This document shows positions 1 through 13,960 of a stretch of DNA of 64,000 bases, in pieces. The stretch lies in NCBI GenBank assembly GCA_027886175.1, contig JAJNNQ010000027.1, forward strand, positions 9,934,001 through 9,998,000. The letters are read 5' to 3'. The notes under the pieces were generated by a model that was not told where the DNA came from, did not search any database, and saw only the letters and a program-made list of their open reading frames with translations. Each line of letters opens with the position of its first letter. Within the stretch, counting starts at the first letter, position 1. This DNA comes from Phylloscopus collybita (taxonomy: Eukaryota; Chordata; Aves; Passeriformes; Phylloscopidae). Both the position numbers and the translations under genes were made by a program.

Positions 1-2995
1 CCACCCTTGGTGTTTAATGCTGTCTCCTTGCCACTGACTTATGACTACTGAAATTACATACAAATGAGGATATCTCCCAGACGCAATATGCCACCAGATG
101 GAAATTTGTCTGCTCTTGCAGTGCCAAAGGCCTCCTTCAAACTGACATTCGGAACCTCACCTGGAGACTTTGGTTCCTATAGAAAAGGCCCACCATTCAT
201 GTTTAATGCTGTCTGTCTGCCATTGGGCTTCTGAGTACTAAAATACCACTAAAATTCCATAAAAATGAGGATATCTCCCAGGTGCAATCTACCACCAGGT
301 GGAAGTTTGTCAGCCCTTGCAGTGCCAAAAGCCTCCTAAAAACTGACATCAGGAACATAGGATGGATAATTTGTTTTTCCATGGAAAGGGGCCACTGTTC
401 GTGTCTAATGCTGTCTGCCTGCCAGTGGGCAGAAGCCTACCAAAATTCCCTACAAATGAGGATATCTCCCAAATGCAATTTCCCACCAGATGGAAGTTTG
501 TCAGCCCTTTTTATGCCAAAGGCCTACTAAAAACTGACATCAGGAGCCTGGGTTGGAGACTTTGTTTTCCCATGGAAAAGGGCCACCGTTCGTGTCTATT
601 GCTGTCTGCCTGCCACTGGGCTTTTACCTGCTGAAATTCCATACAAATGAGGATATCTCCCCGATGCAATCAGCCACCAGACGGAAGTTTGTTTGCCCTT
701 GTACTGCCAAAGGCCTCCTAAAACCTGACATCAGGAACGTGGCTTGGAGACTTTGGCTGCCCATGGGAAAAGGGCCACCGTTCATGTCTAATGCTGTCTG
801 CCTGCCACTGGGCTTCTACCTGCTGAAGTTCCATACAAATGAGGATATCTCCCCGATGCAATCAACCACCAGACGGAAGTTTGTCTACCTTTGTAGTGTC
901 AAAGGCCTCCTAGAAACGGACATCAGGAACGTGGGGTGGAGACTTTGGTTTCCCATAAAAATGGGCCATTGTTCGTGTCTAATGCTGTCTGCCTGCCACT
1001 GTGCTTCTTCCTACTAAAATTCCACTAAAACTCCATAGAAATGAGGATATCTCCCAGGTGCAATCTACAACCAGATGGAAGTTTCTCTGCCCTTATATTG
1101 GAAAACGCCTCCTACAAAATGACATCAGCAACATGGGGTGGAGATTTTGGTTTCCCATGGAAAAGGGCCACTGTTCGTGTCTAATGCTGTCTGCCTGCCA
1201 CTGGAGTTATGCCTACTGAAATTCCTCACAAATGAGGATATTTCCCAGATGGAATCTCCCACCAGTTGGAAGTTTGTTTGCCCTTCTAGTGCCAAAGGCC
1301 TCCTAAAAACTGACATCAGGAACCTGGGGTGGAGACTTTGGTTTCTCATGGAAATGGGCCACCGTTCGTGTCTAATAATGTCTGTCGGCCATTGGGCTTC
1401 TACCTATGAAAATTCCACTGAAATTCCATACAAATGAAGACATCTCCCGGGTGCAGTCTACCGCCAGATATAAGTTTTTCTGCCCTTGTATTTCCAAAGG
1501 CCTTCTATAAACTGACATGAGGAGCCTGGAGTGGAGACTTTGGTTTCCCATGGATATGGGCCAGCGTTCGTGTGTAAAGCAGTCTGCCTGCTGCTGGATT
1601 TCTGCCTACTTTAATACCACTGAAATTCCATAAAAATGAGGATATCTCCCAGGTGCAATCTACCACCAGATGGAAGATTTTCTGCCCTTGTACTTCCAAA
1701 GGCCTCTTACAAACTAATATCAGGAACGTGGTGTGGAGACTCCGGTTTCCCATGGAAAAGGACCACCGTTTGTGTCTAATGCTGTCTGCCTGCCACTGGG
1801 GTTATGCCTGCTGAAATTCCTCACAAATGAGGATATCTCCCGCAAGGAATCTACCACCAGTTGGAAGTTTATCTGCCCTTGAAGTGCCGAAGGCCTCCTA
1901 CAAACTGACATCAGGCACGTGAGATGGAGACTTTGGTTTCCCAAGGAAATGGACCACAGTTCGTGTCTAATGCTGTCTGCGAGACACTGGGCTTATGCCG
2001 ACTAAAATTCCACTAAAATTCTATACAAATGAGGATGTCTCCCAGGTGCAATCTACCACCAGATGGAAGTTTGTCTGCCCCTGAAGAGCCAAAGGCTTCC
2101 TACAAATTGACATCAAGAACCTGAGGCGAAGACTTTGGTTTCCCATGGAAAAGGGCCACCGTTCGCGTCTAATACTGTCTGCCTGCCACTGGGCTTATGG
2201 CTATTAAAATTACATACAAATGAGGATATCTCCTAGATGCAATATGCCACCAATAGGAACTTTGTCTCCTCCTGTAGTGCCAGAGGCCTCCTAGAAAATG
2301 ACATGAGGAACCTGGGGTGGAGACTTTGGTTTCCCATGGAAATGAGCCATTACTCATGTCTAATTCTGTCTACCTGCAGCTGGGATTCTGTCTACTAATA
2401 TTCCACTAAAATTCCATACAAATGAGAATATCTCCCAGGTGCAATCTAACACCAGATGGAAGATTCTCTGCCCTTGTGTTTCCAAAGGCCTCCTACAAAC
2501 TGCCATCAGGAACCTGGGGTGGAGACTTTGCTTTCCCATGGAAAAGGACCACCGTTCCTGTCTAATGCTGTCTGCCTGGCACTGTGGTGATGACTGCTGA
2601 AGTTCCATACAAATGAGGATATCTCCCAGGTGTAATCTACCACTGGGTGGAAGTTTTTCTGCCCCCGTAGTGCCAAAGGCCTCCTAAAAACTGACATCCC
2701 GAACGGGGGGTGGAGACTTTTGTTTCCCAAAGAAATGCCCACCGTTCCTGTCTAATGCTGTCTGGCAGCCACTGGGCTTATGCCTACTAAAATTCCACTA
2801 AAATTCTATAGAAATGAGGTTATCTCCCAGGTGCAATCTACCACCAGATGGAAGTTTGCCTGCCCTTGTAGTTCCAAAGGCCTCCTACAAACTGACATCA
2901 GGAACGTGAGGTGGAGACTTTGGTTTCCCATGGAAAAGGTCCATGGTTCGTGTCTAATGCTGTCTGCCTGCCACTGGGCTTCTGCCATCTGAAAT
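1..2995 (+). repeat. Satellite A higher-order block, copy 1
   Basis: About 15 consecutive monomers that recur almost base for base at 4702-7696. Matching landmarks lie 4702 bp apart from about position 170 to 2990; before that the offset is 4701, because a T run near 174 is one base shorter in copy 1. Differences are scattered single substitutions. Similarity falls abruptly near 2995, where the next monomers in the two copies belong to different subtypes. The window begins inside this copy, so its true left edge is not visible. Confidence 0.9.
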
Positions 2996-4701
2996 TCCAT
3001 ACAAATGAGGATATCTCCTCAATGCAATCAACCACCAGACGGAACTTTGTCTGCCCTTGTAGTGCCAAAGGCCTCCTACAAACTGACATCAGGAACCTGG
3101 AGTGGAGACTTTGGTTTCCCATGGAAATGGGACAGCGTTCGTGTCTAATGATGTTTGCCTGCCACAAGGCTTCTGCCTATTAAAATTCCAATAAAATTCT
3201 ATACCATTGAAGATGTCTCTCACGTGCAATCTACCACCAATCGGAAGTTTGTCTCCCCCTGTAGAGCAAAAGGCTTCCTACAAATTGACATCAAGAAGCT
3301 GGGGTGGAGACTTTGGTTTCCCATGGCAAAGGGCCACGGTTCCTGTCTAATGCTGTCTGCCTGCCACTGGGCTTATGCCTACTAAAATTACATACAAATG
3401 AGGATATCTCCCTAAACAAAATTTCCCACCAGATGGAAGTTTGTCTGCCCTTTTAATGCCAAAGGCCTACTAAAAACTGACATCAGGAGCCTGGGTGGAG
3501 ACTTTGGTTTCCCATAAAAATGGGCCACCGTTCGTGTCTAAAGCTGTCTGCCTGCCACTGGGGATCTTCGTAATAAAATTCCAATAAAATTCCAGAGAAA
3601 TGAGGATATCTCCCAGGTGCAATCTACCACCAGATGGAAGTTTTTCTGCCCTTGTAGTTCCAAACGCCTTCTATAAATTGACATCAGGAACGTGGGGTGG
3701 AGACTTTGTTTTCCCATGGAAATGGGCCACCGTTTGTGTCTAATGCTATGTGACTGCCACTGGGATTATGCCTAGTAAAATCCCATACAAATGAGGATAT
3801 CTCCCAGATAGAGTCTACCACCAGATGAAAGTTTGTCTGCCCTTGTAATGCCAAAGGCCTCCTAGAAACGGACATCAGGAACGAGGGGTGGAGACTTTGG
3901 TTTTCCATCAAATGGGCCATTTTTCTTGTCTAATGCTGTCTGCCTGCCACGGGGTTTCTTCCTACTAAAATTCCACTAAAACTCCATAAAAATGAGGATA
4001 TCTCCCAGGTGCAATCTACAACCAGATGGAAGTTTCTCTGCCCTTATATTGGAAAACGTCTCCTACAAAGTGACATCAGCAACATGGGGTGGAGATTTTG
4101 GTTTCCCATGGAAAAGGGCCACTGTTCGTGTCTAATGCTGTCTGCCAGATACTGGGCTTATGCCTACTAAAATTCCACTAAAATTCCATACAAATGAGGA
4201 TACCTCCCAGGTGCAATCTACCACCAGATGGAAGTTTGTCTGCCCTTGTAGTGTTAAAGGCTTCCTACAAATTAACATCAGGAACCTGGGGCGTAGACTT
4301 TGGTTTCCCATGGAAAAGGGCCACCGTTCATGTCTAATGCAGTCTGCCTGGCACTGTGGTTATGACTGCTGCAGTTCCATACAAATGCTGATAAGTCCCA
4401 GGTGCAATCTACCACCAGGTGGAAGTTTGTCTGCCCTTGAAGTGCCAAAGGCCTCCTAAAAATTGACATCAGGAACGTGCGGTGGAGACTTTGTTTTCCC
4501 ATGGAAATGGGTCACCCTTTTTGTCTAATGCTATGTGCCTGCCACTGGGCGTATGCCTAGTAAAATTCCATAAAAATGAGGATATCTCCCAGATGGAGTC
4601 TACCACCAGTTGAAAGTTTGTCTGCCCTTGTAATGCAACGGCCTCCTACAAACTGACATCAGGAACCTGGAGAGGACGCTTTGGTTTCCCATGGGAAAGG
4701 G
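2996..4701 (+). repeat. Satellite A, remainder of the 4702-bp period
   Basis: About eight to nine monomers separate the two near-identical blocks. They are ordinary satellite A and have no equally close copy after 7696. The segment around 2911-3420 is closely matched at 17387-17896, an offset of 14476 bp. This shows that higher-order fragments have been shuffled over the whole left flank. No gene or non-satellite sequence is seen. Confidence 0.8.
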
Positions 4702-7696
4702 CCACCCTTGGTGTTTAATGCTGTCTCCTTGCCACTGACTTATGACTACTGAAATTACATACAAATGAGGATATCTCCCAGACGCAATATGCCACCAGAT
4801 GGAAATTTGTCTGCTCTTGCAGTGCCAAAGGCCTCCTTCAAACTGACATTCGGAACCTCACCTGGAGACTTTGGTTTCCTATAGAAAAGGCCCACCATTC
4901 ATGTTTAATGCTGTCTGTCTGCCATTGGGCTTCTGAGTACTAAAATACCACTAAAATTCCATAAAAATGAGGATATCTCCCAGGTGCAATCTACCACCAG
5001 GTGGAAGTTTGTCTGCCCTTACAGTGCCAAAAGCCTCCTAAAAACTGACATCAGGAACATAGGATGGATAATTTGTTTTTCCATGGAAAGGGGCCACTGT
5101 TCGTGTCTAATGCTGTCTGCCTGCCAGTGGGCAGAAGCCTACCAAAATTCCCTACAAATGAGGATATCTCCCAAATGCAATTTCCCACCAGATGGAAGTT
5201 TGTCAGCCCTTTTTATGCCAAAGGCCTCCTACAAACTGACATCAGGAGCCTGGGTTGGAGACTTTGTTTTCCCATGGAAAAGGGCCACCGTTCGTGTCTA
5301 ATGCTGTCTGCCTGCCACTGGGATTTTACCTGCTGAAATTCCATACAAATGAGGATATCTCCCCGATGCAATCAGCCACCAGACGGAAGTTTGTTTGCCC
5401 TTGTACTGCCAAAGGCCTCCTAAAACCTGACATCAGGAACGTGGCTTGGAGACTTTGGCTGCCCATGGGAAAAGGGCCACCGTTCATGTCTAATGCTGTC
5501 TGCCTGCCACTGGGCTTCTACCTGCTGAAGTTCCATACAAATGAGGATATCACCCCGATGCAATCAACCACCAGACGGAAGTTTGTCTACCTTTGTAGTG
5601 TCAAAGGCCTCCTAGAAACGGACATCAGGAACGTGGGGTGGAGACTTTGGTTTCCCATAAAAATGGGCCATTGTTCGTGTCTAATGCTGTCTGCCTGCCA
5701 CTGTGCTTCTTCCTACTAAAATTCCACTAAAACTCCATAGAAATGAGGATATCTCCCAGGTGCAATCTACAACCAGATGGAAGTTTCTCTGCCCTTATAT
5801 TGGAAAACGCCTCCTACAAAGTGACATCAGCAACATGGGGTGGAGATTTTGGTTTCCCATGGAAAAGGGCCACTGTTCGTGTCTAATGCTGTCTGCCTGC
5901 CACTGGAGTTATGCCTACTGAAATTCCTCACAAATGAGGATATTTCCCAGATGGAATCTCCCACCAGTTGGAAGTTTGTTTGCCCTTCTAGTGCCAAAGG
6001 CCTCCTAAAAACTGACATCAGGAACCTGGGGTGGAGACTTTGGTTTCTCATGGAAATGGGCCACCGTTCGTGTCTAATAATGTCTGTCGGCCATTGGGCT
6101 TCTACCTACGAAAATTCCACTGAAATTCCATACAAGTGAAGACATCTCCCGGGTGCAGTCTACCGCCAGATATAAGTTTTTCTGCCCTTGTATTTCCAAA
6201 GGCCTTCTATAAACTGACATGAGGAGCCTGGAGTGGAGACTTTGGTTTCCCATGGATATGGGCCAGCGTTCGTGTGTAAAGCAGTCTGCCTGCCGCTGGA
6301 TTTCTGCCTACTTTAATACCACTGAAATTCCATAAAAATGAGGATATCTCCCAGGTGCAATCTACCACCAGATGGAAGTTTTTCTGCCCTTATACTTCCA
6401 AAGGCCTCTTGCAAACTAATATCAGGAACGTAGGGTAGAGACTTCGGTTTCCCATGGAAAAGGACCACCGTTTGTGTCTAATGCTGTCTGCCTGCCACTG
6501 GGGTTATGCCTGCTGAAATTCCTCACAAATGAGGATATCTCCCGCACGGAATCTACCACCAGTTGGAAGTTTATCTGCCCTTGTAGTGCCAAAGTCCTCC
6601 TACAAACTGACATCAGGCACGTGAGATGGAGACTTTGGTTTCCCAAGGAAATGGACCAAAGTTCGTGTCTAATGCTGTCTGCGAGACACTGGGCTTATGC
6701 CGACTAAAATTCCACTAAAATTCTATACAAATGAGGATGTCTCCCAGGTGCAATCTACCACCAGATGGAAGTTTGTCTGCCCCTGTAGAGCCAAAGGCTT
6801 CCTACAAATTGACATCAAGAACCTGAGGCGGAGACTTTGGTTTCCCATGGAAAAGGGCCACCGTTCGCGTCTAATACTGTCTGCCTGCCACTGGGCTTAT
6901 GGCTATTAAAATTACATACAAATGAGGATATCTCCTAGATGCAATATGCCACCAATTGGAACTTTGTCTCCTCCTGTAGTGCCAGAGGCCTCCTAGAAAA
7001 TGACATGAGGAACCTGGGGTGGAGACTTTGGTTTCCCATGGAAATGAGCCACTATTCATGTCTAATTCTGTCTACCTGCAGCTGGGATTCTGTCTACTAA
7101 TATTCCACTAAAATTCCATACAAATGAGTATATCTCCCAGGTGCAATCTAACACCAGATGGAAGATTCTCTGCCCTTGTGTTTCCAAAGGCCTCCTACAA
7201 ACTGCCATCAGGAACCTGGGGTGGAGACTTTGCTTTCCCATGGAAAAGGACCACCGTTCCTGTCTAATGCTGTCTGCCTGGCACTGTGGTGATGACTGCT
7301 GAAGTTCCATACAAATGAGGATATCTCCCAGGTGTAATCTACCACCGGGTGGAAGTTTTTCTGCCCTTGTAGTGCCAAAGGCCACCTAAAAACTGACATC
7401 CCGAACGGGGGGTGGAGACTTTTGTTTCCCAAAGAAATGCCCACCGTTCGTGTCTAATGCTGTCTGGCAGCCACTGGCCTTATGCCTACTAAAATTCCAC
7501 TAAAATTCTATAGAAATGAGGTTATCTCCCAGGTGCAATCTACCACCAGATGGAAGTTTGCCTGCCCTAGTATTTCCAAAGGCCTCCTACAAACTGACAT
7601 CAGGAACGTGAGGTGGAGACTTTGGTTTCCCATGGAAAAGGTCCATTGTTCGTGTCTAATGCTGTCTGCCTGCCACTGGGCTTCTGCCTGCTGAAA
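4702..7696 (+). repeat. Satellite A higher-order block, copy 2
   Basis: Second copy of the block at 1-2995. The sequence just before it (about 4552-4701) is also found, inverted, at the extreme right of the window (63851-64000). The right flank is therefore colinear with 4552-6737 over about 2.18 kb, with one net base of length difference. Copy 2 is thus the best forward-strand reference for the full-length monomer order that the inverted right flank carries. Confidence 0.9.
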
Positions 7697-10600
7697 TTCC
7701 ATACACATGAGGGTATCTCCTCGATTCAATCAAACACAAGACGGAACTTTGTCTGCCCTTGTAGTGCCAAAGGCCTCCTACAAAATGACGCCCGGAACCC
7801 GGAGTGGAGGCTTTGGTTTCCCATAGAAATGGGCCATTGTTCGTGTCTAATGCTGTCTGCCTGCCACTGGGTTTCTTCCTACTAAAATTCCACTAAAATT
7901 CCATAGAAATGAGGATATCTCCCAGGTGCAATCTACAACCAGATGGAAGTTTCTCTGCCCTTATATTGGAAAGCGCCTCCTACAATGAGACATCAGCAAC
8001 GTGGGGTGGAGAATTTGGTTTCCCATGGAAAAGGGCCACTGTTCGTGTCCAATGCTGTCTGCGTGCCACTTGGCTTCTGCCTTCTGAAATCCCATACAAA
8101 TGAGCATATCTCTCCGATGCAATCAACCACCAGATGGAAGTTTGTCTGCCCTTTTAATGCCAAAGGCCTCCTACAAACTGACATGAGGAGCCTGGGTTGG
8201 AGACTTTGGTTTCCCATGGATATTGGCCAGCGTTCGTGTGTAATGCTGTCTGCCTGCCGCTGGACTTCTGCCTACTAAAATACCACTAAAATTCCATACA
8301 AATGGCGATATCTCCCAGGTCCAATCTACCACCAGATGGAAATTTTTCTGCCCTTGTAGTTCCATTCGCCTCTTAATGACTGACATCAGGAACGTGGGAT
8401 GCAGACTTTGGTTTCCCATGGAAAAGGGCACCGTTCGTGTCTAATGCTATCTGCCTGCCACTGTGGTTATGCCTTCTGAAATTCCTCACAAATGAGGATA
8501 TCTCCCAGGTGCAATCAACCACCAGATGGAAGTTTGTCTGCCCTTGTAGTTCCAAAGCCCTCCTACAAACTGACATCAGGAACGTGAGGTGGAGACTTTG
8601 GTTTCCCATGGAAAAGGTCCATTGTTCGTGTCTAATGCTGTCTGCCTGCCACTGGGCTTATGCCTACTAAAATTCCACTAAAATTCTATACAAATGAGGA
8701 TATCTCCCAGGTGCAATCTACCACCAGATAGAAGTTTGTCTGCCCTTGTAATTCCAAAGGCCTCCTACAAATTGTCATCAGGAACCTGGGGCGGAGACTT
8801 TGGTTTCCCATGGAAAAGGGCCACCGTTCGTGTCTAATGCTGTCTGCCTGCCACCGGGCTTATGGGTACTAAAATTACATACAAATAGGATATCTCCCAG
8901 ATGCAATATGCCACCAATTGGAAGTTTGTCCCCTCTTGTAGTGCCAGAGGCCTCCTAGAAAATGACATCAGGATCATGGGTTGGAGACTTTGGTTTCCCA
9001 TGGAAATGGGCCACTATTCATGTCTAATTCTGTCTACATGCTGCTGGGATTCTGCCTACAAAAATTCCACTAAAATTCCATAAAAATGAGTATATCTCCC
9101 AGCTACAACCTATCACCAGATGGAAGTTTCTCTGCCCTTGTATTTTCAAAGGCCTCCTACAAACTGCCATCAGGAACCTAGGGTGGAGACTTTGGTTTCC
9201 CATGGAAAAGGTCCATTGTTCGTGTCTAATGCTGTCTGCTTGCCACTGGGCTTCTGCCTGCTGAAATTCCATACAAATGAGGATATCTCCTCGATGCAAT
9301 CAACCACCAGATGGAACTTTGTCTGCTCTTGTAGTGCCAAAGGCCTCCTACAAACTCACATCAGGAACCTGGAGTGGGACTTTGGTTTCCCATGGAAATG
9401 GGCCAGCGTTCGTGTCTAATGACTTGCGTCTGCCACTAGGCTTCTGCCTATTAAAATCCCACTAAAATTCCATACAAATGAGGATGTCTCCCAGGTGCAA
9501 TCTACCACCAGATGGAAGTTTGTCTGCCTCTGTAGTGCCAAATGCCTCCTAAAAACTGACGTCAGGAACGTGGAGTGGAGACTTTGGTTTCCCATGGAAA
9601 AGGGGCACCGTTCGTGTCTAATGCTGTCTGCCTGTCACTGGTGTTATGCCTGCTGAAATACCTCACAAATGAGGATATCTCCCAGATGCAATATGCCAGC
9701 AGTTGGAAGTTTGTCTCCTCCTGTAGTGCCAGAGGTCTCCTAAAAACTGACATCAGGAACGTGGGGTGGAGACTTTGTTTTTCCATGGAAAGAGGCCACC
9801 GTTCGTGTCTAATGCTGTCTGCCTGCCAGTGGGCATATGCCTACCAAAGTTCCATATATATGAGGATATCTCCCAAATGCAATTTCCCACCAGATGAAAG
9901 TTTGTCTGCCCTTTTAATGCCAAAGGCCTCCTACAAACTGACATGAAAAGCCTGGGTTGGAGACTTTGGTTTCCCATGGATATTGGCCAGCGTTCGTGTG
10001 TAATGCTTCTGCCTACTAAAATTCCACTAAAATTCTATACAAATGAGGATATCTCCCAGGTGCAATCTACCACCAGATGAAAGTTTGTCTGCCCTTGTAG
10101 CTCCAAAGGCCTCCTACAAACTGACATCAGGAACGTGAGGTGGAGACTTTGGTTTCCCATGGAAAAGGTCCATTGTTCGTGTCTAATGCTGTCAGCGTGC
10201 CACTGGGCTTCTGCCTGCTGAAATTCCATACAAATGAGGATATCTCCTCGATGCAATCAACCACCAGACGGAACTTTGTCTGCCCTTCTAGTGCCAAACG
10301 CCTCCTTCAAACTGACATCAGGATCCTGGATTGGAAACTTTGGTTTCCCATGGAAATGGGCCAGCGTTCGTGTCTAATGATGTGTGCCTGCCACGAGGCT
10401 TCTGCCTATTAAAATTCCACTAAAATTCCATACAAATGAAGATGTCTCCCATGTGCAATCTACCACCAGATGGAATTTTGTCTGCCCCTGTAGAGCCAAA
10501 GGCTTCCTACAAATTGACATCAGGAACCTGGGGCGGAGACTTTGGTTTCCCATTGAAAAGAACCACCGTTCCTGTCGAATGCTGTCTGCCTGGCACTGTG

Positions 10601-13130
10601 GTTATGACTGCTGAAGTTCAATACAAATGAGGATATCTCCCAGGTGCAATCTACCACCAGGTGGACGTTTGTTTGCCCTCCTTGTGCCAAAGGCCTCGTA
10701 AAAACTGACATCAGGAACGTGGGGTGGAGACTTTGGTTTCCCAAGGTAATGGGCCACTGTTTGCGGCTAATGCTGCCTGGAAGCCACTGGGCTTATGCCT
10801 ACTAAAATTCCACTAAAATTCTATACAAATGAGGATATCTCCCAGGTGCAATCTATAACCAGATGGAAGTTTGTCTGCCCTTGTAGTTCCAAACGCCTCC
10901 TAAAAACTGAAATCAGGAACGTGGGTTGGAGACTTTCTTCTCCCATGGAAATGGGCCACCGTTTGTGTCTAATGCTATGTGCCTGCCACTGGGCTTCTTC
11001 CTACTAAAATTCCACTAAAATTCCATAGAAATGAGGATATTTCCCAGGTGCAATCTACCACCAGATGGAAGTTTCTCTGCCCTTATATTGGAAAACGCCT
11101 CCTACAAAGTGACATCAGCAACGTGGGGTGGAGGTTTTGGTTTCCCATTGAAAAGGTCCATTGTCCGTGTCTAATGCTGTCTGCCTGTCACTGGGGTTAT
11201 GCCTGCTGAAATTCCTCACAAATGAAGATATCTCCCAGATGCAATATGCCAGCAGTTGGAAGTTTGTCTCCACTTGTAGTGCCAGAGGCCTCCTAAAAAC
11301 CGACATCAGGAACGTGGGTTGGAGACTTTGTTTTTCCATGGAAAGAGGCCACCGTTCGTGTCTAATGCTGTCTGCCTGCCAGTGGGCATAAGCCTACCAA
11401 AGTTCCATACATATGAGGATATCTCCCAAATGCAATTTCCCACCAGATGGAAATTTGTTTGCCCTTGCAGTTCCAAACGCCTCCTAAAAACTGAAATCAG
11501 GAACGTGGGTTGGAGACTTTCTTCTCCCATGGAAATGGGCCAGCGTTCGTGTCTAATGATGTGTGCCTGCCACTAGGCTTCTGCCTATTAAAATTCCACT
11601 AAAATTCCATACAAATGAGGATGTCTCCCATGTGCAATCTACCACCAGATGGAAGTTTGTGTGCCCATTTAGAGCCAAAGGCTTCTAACAAACTGACATC
11701 AGGAACGTGCGGTGGAGACTTTGGTTTCCCATGGAAATGGGCCACCGTTTGTGTCTAATGCTATGTGCCTGCCACTGGGCTTATGCCTATTAAAATCCCA
11801 TACAAATGAGGATATCTCCCAGATGGAGTCTACCACCAGTTGAAAGTTTGTCTGCCCTTGTAATGCCAACGGCCTCCTACAAATTGACATCAGGAATCTG
11901 GAAAGGACGCTTTGGTTTCCCATGGAAAAGGGCCACCCTTGGTGTTTAATGCTGTCTGCCTGCCAGTGGGCATATGCCTACTAAAATTCCCTACAAATGA
12001 GGATATCTCCCAAATGCAATTTCCCACCAGATGGAAGTTTGTCTGCCCGTTTAATGCCAAAGTCCTCCAACAACCTGACATCAGGAATGTGGGATGGGGA
12101 CTTTGGTTTCCCTAGGAAACGGGCCACTGTTCCTGTCTAATTCTCTCTGCCTTCCGCTGGGATTCTGCCTACTAACATTCCACTAAAATTCCATAGAAAT
12201 GAGGATATCTCCCAGGTGCAATCTACAACCAGATGGAAGTTTCTCTGCCCTTATATTGGAAAACGCCTCCTACAAAGTGACATTTGCAACATGGGGTGGA
12301 GATTTTGGTTTCCCATGGAAAAGGGCCACTCTTTGTGTCTAATGCTGTCTACCTGTCACTGGGGTTATGCCTGTTGAAATTCCTCACAAATGAGGATATC
12401 TCCCCGGTGCAATCAACCACCAGATGGAAGTGTGTCTGCCCTTGTAGTGCCAAAAGCCTCCTTCAAACTGACATCAGGAACATAGTATGGATAATTTGTT
12501 TTTCCATGGAAAAGGGCCACCGTTCCTGTCTAATGCTGTCTGCCTGGCACTGTGGTTATGACTGCTGAAGTTCCTCACAAATGAGGATATCTCCCACATG
12601 GAATCTACCACCAGTTGGAAGTTTGTCTGCCCTTGTAGTGCCAAAGGACTCCTAAAAACTGACATCAGGAACAAGGGGTGGAGACCTTGTTTTCCCATGG
12701 AAATGGACCACCGTTCGTGTCTAATGCTGTCTGCCTGCCACTGGGGTTATGCCTACTAAAATTCCACTAAAATTCTATTCAAATGAGGATATCTCCCAGG
12801 TGCACTCTACCACCAGATGGAAGTTTGTCTGCCCTTGTAGGTCCTAAGGCCTCCTACAAACTGACATCAGGAACGTGAGGTGGAGACTTTGGTTTCCCAT
12901 GGAAAAGGTCCATTGTTCATGTCTAATGCTGTCTGCCTGCCAATGGGTTCCTGCCTGCTGAAATTCCATACAAATGAGGATATCTCCTCGATGCAATCAA
13001 CCACCAGACGGAACTTTGTCGGCCCTTGTAGTGCCAAAGGCCTCCTACAAACTGACATCCGGAACGTGGGGTGGAGACTTTGGTTTCCATGGAAAAGGGC
13101 CACCGTTCTTCTCTGATGCTGTCTGCTGGC
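7697..13130 (+). repeat. Satellite A, mixed monomers without a long recent duplication
   Basis: Satellite monomers continue, in a shuffled order of subtypes. Local echoes are visible. About 9630-9890 reappears near 11183-11445, an offset of 1553 bp or about eight monomers. About 7482-7760 resembles 14123-14400. Monomers with the single-linker (191 bp) and double-linker (202 bp) forms are intermixed. Nothing other than satellite is present. Confidence 0.85.
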
Positions 13131-13960
13131 CACTCGGCTTCTGCATACTAAAATTCCAATAAAATTCCATACAAATAAGGATATCTCCATGATGGGATAT
13201 ACAACGAGATGGAATTTTGTAGACCTTGTAGTCCAAAGGCCTCCTGCAAACTGACATCAGGAACGTGGGGTGGAGACTTTGGTTTTCCAAGGAAAAGGTC
13301 CACCGTTCCTGTCTAATGCTGTCTTCCTGTCACATGGCTTATGGCTGCAAAAATTGCATACAAATGAGGATATCTCCCAGGTGCAATCTACCACCAGTTG
13401 GAAGTTTTTCTAACCTTGTAGTGCCAAAGGCCTCCTACCAACTGACATCAGGAGACTGGGGTAGAGACCTTCGTGTCCCATGAAAAAGAGGCACCGTTTG
13501 TGTTTTATGCTCTCTGCCGATCATTTGGATTCTGCCTACTAAAATTCCACTAAAATTCCATGCAAATGAGGATATCTATCACGTGCAATCTACCACCAGT
13601 TGGAAGTTTGTCTACCCTTATAGTGCCAAAAGCCTCGTATAAATTATCATCAGGAATGTGGGGTGGAGACTTTGGTTTCCCATGAAAAAGCCACCGTTCG
13701 TGTCTAATGTTGTCTGCCTGGCTCTGGGCTTCTTCCTACTAAAATTTCACTAAAATTCCATACAAATGAGGATATCTCCCTGGTTCAATCTACCACCAGA
13801 TGAAAGTTCCTCTGCCTTTGTAGTGCCAAAAGCCTCGTATAAATTGACATCTTAAACCTAGGGTGGACACATAGGTTCCCATGGAAAAGGGTCACCGTTC
13901 GTGTCTAATGCTGTCTGCCTGCAACTGGGCATATGCCTGCAGAAATTCCATACAACAGAG
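13131..13960 (+). repeat. Satellite A, most degraded monomers
   Basis: Four to five monomers that keep the landmark order but carry more substitutions and small deletions than their neighbours. For example, the gatatctcc box runs into altered bases near 13180-13215. The conserved TTTCCCATGG box is changed near 13480 and 13680. The GACATCAGGAAC box reads differently near 13850. They may be older copies that escaped homogenisation. Confidence 0.65.

Noticed and set aside
553..1017. A 154-codon frame in satellite A
   Set aside because: Spans two monomers whose stop codons happen to be mutated. The same frame is interrupted in most other monomers.
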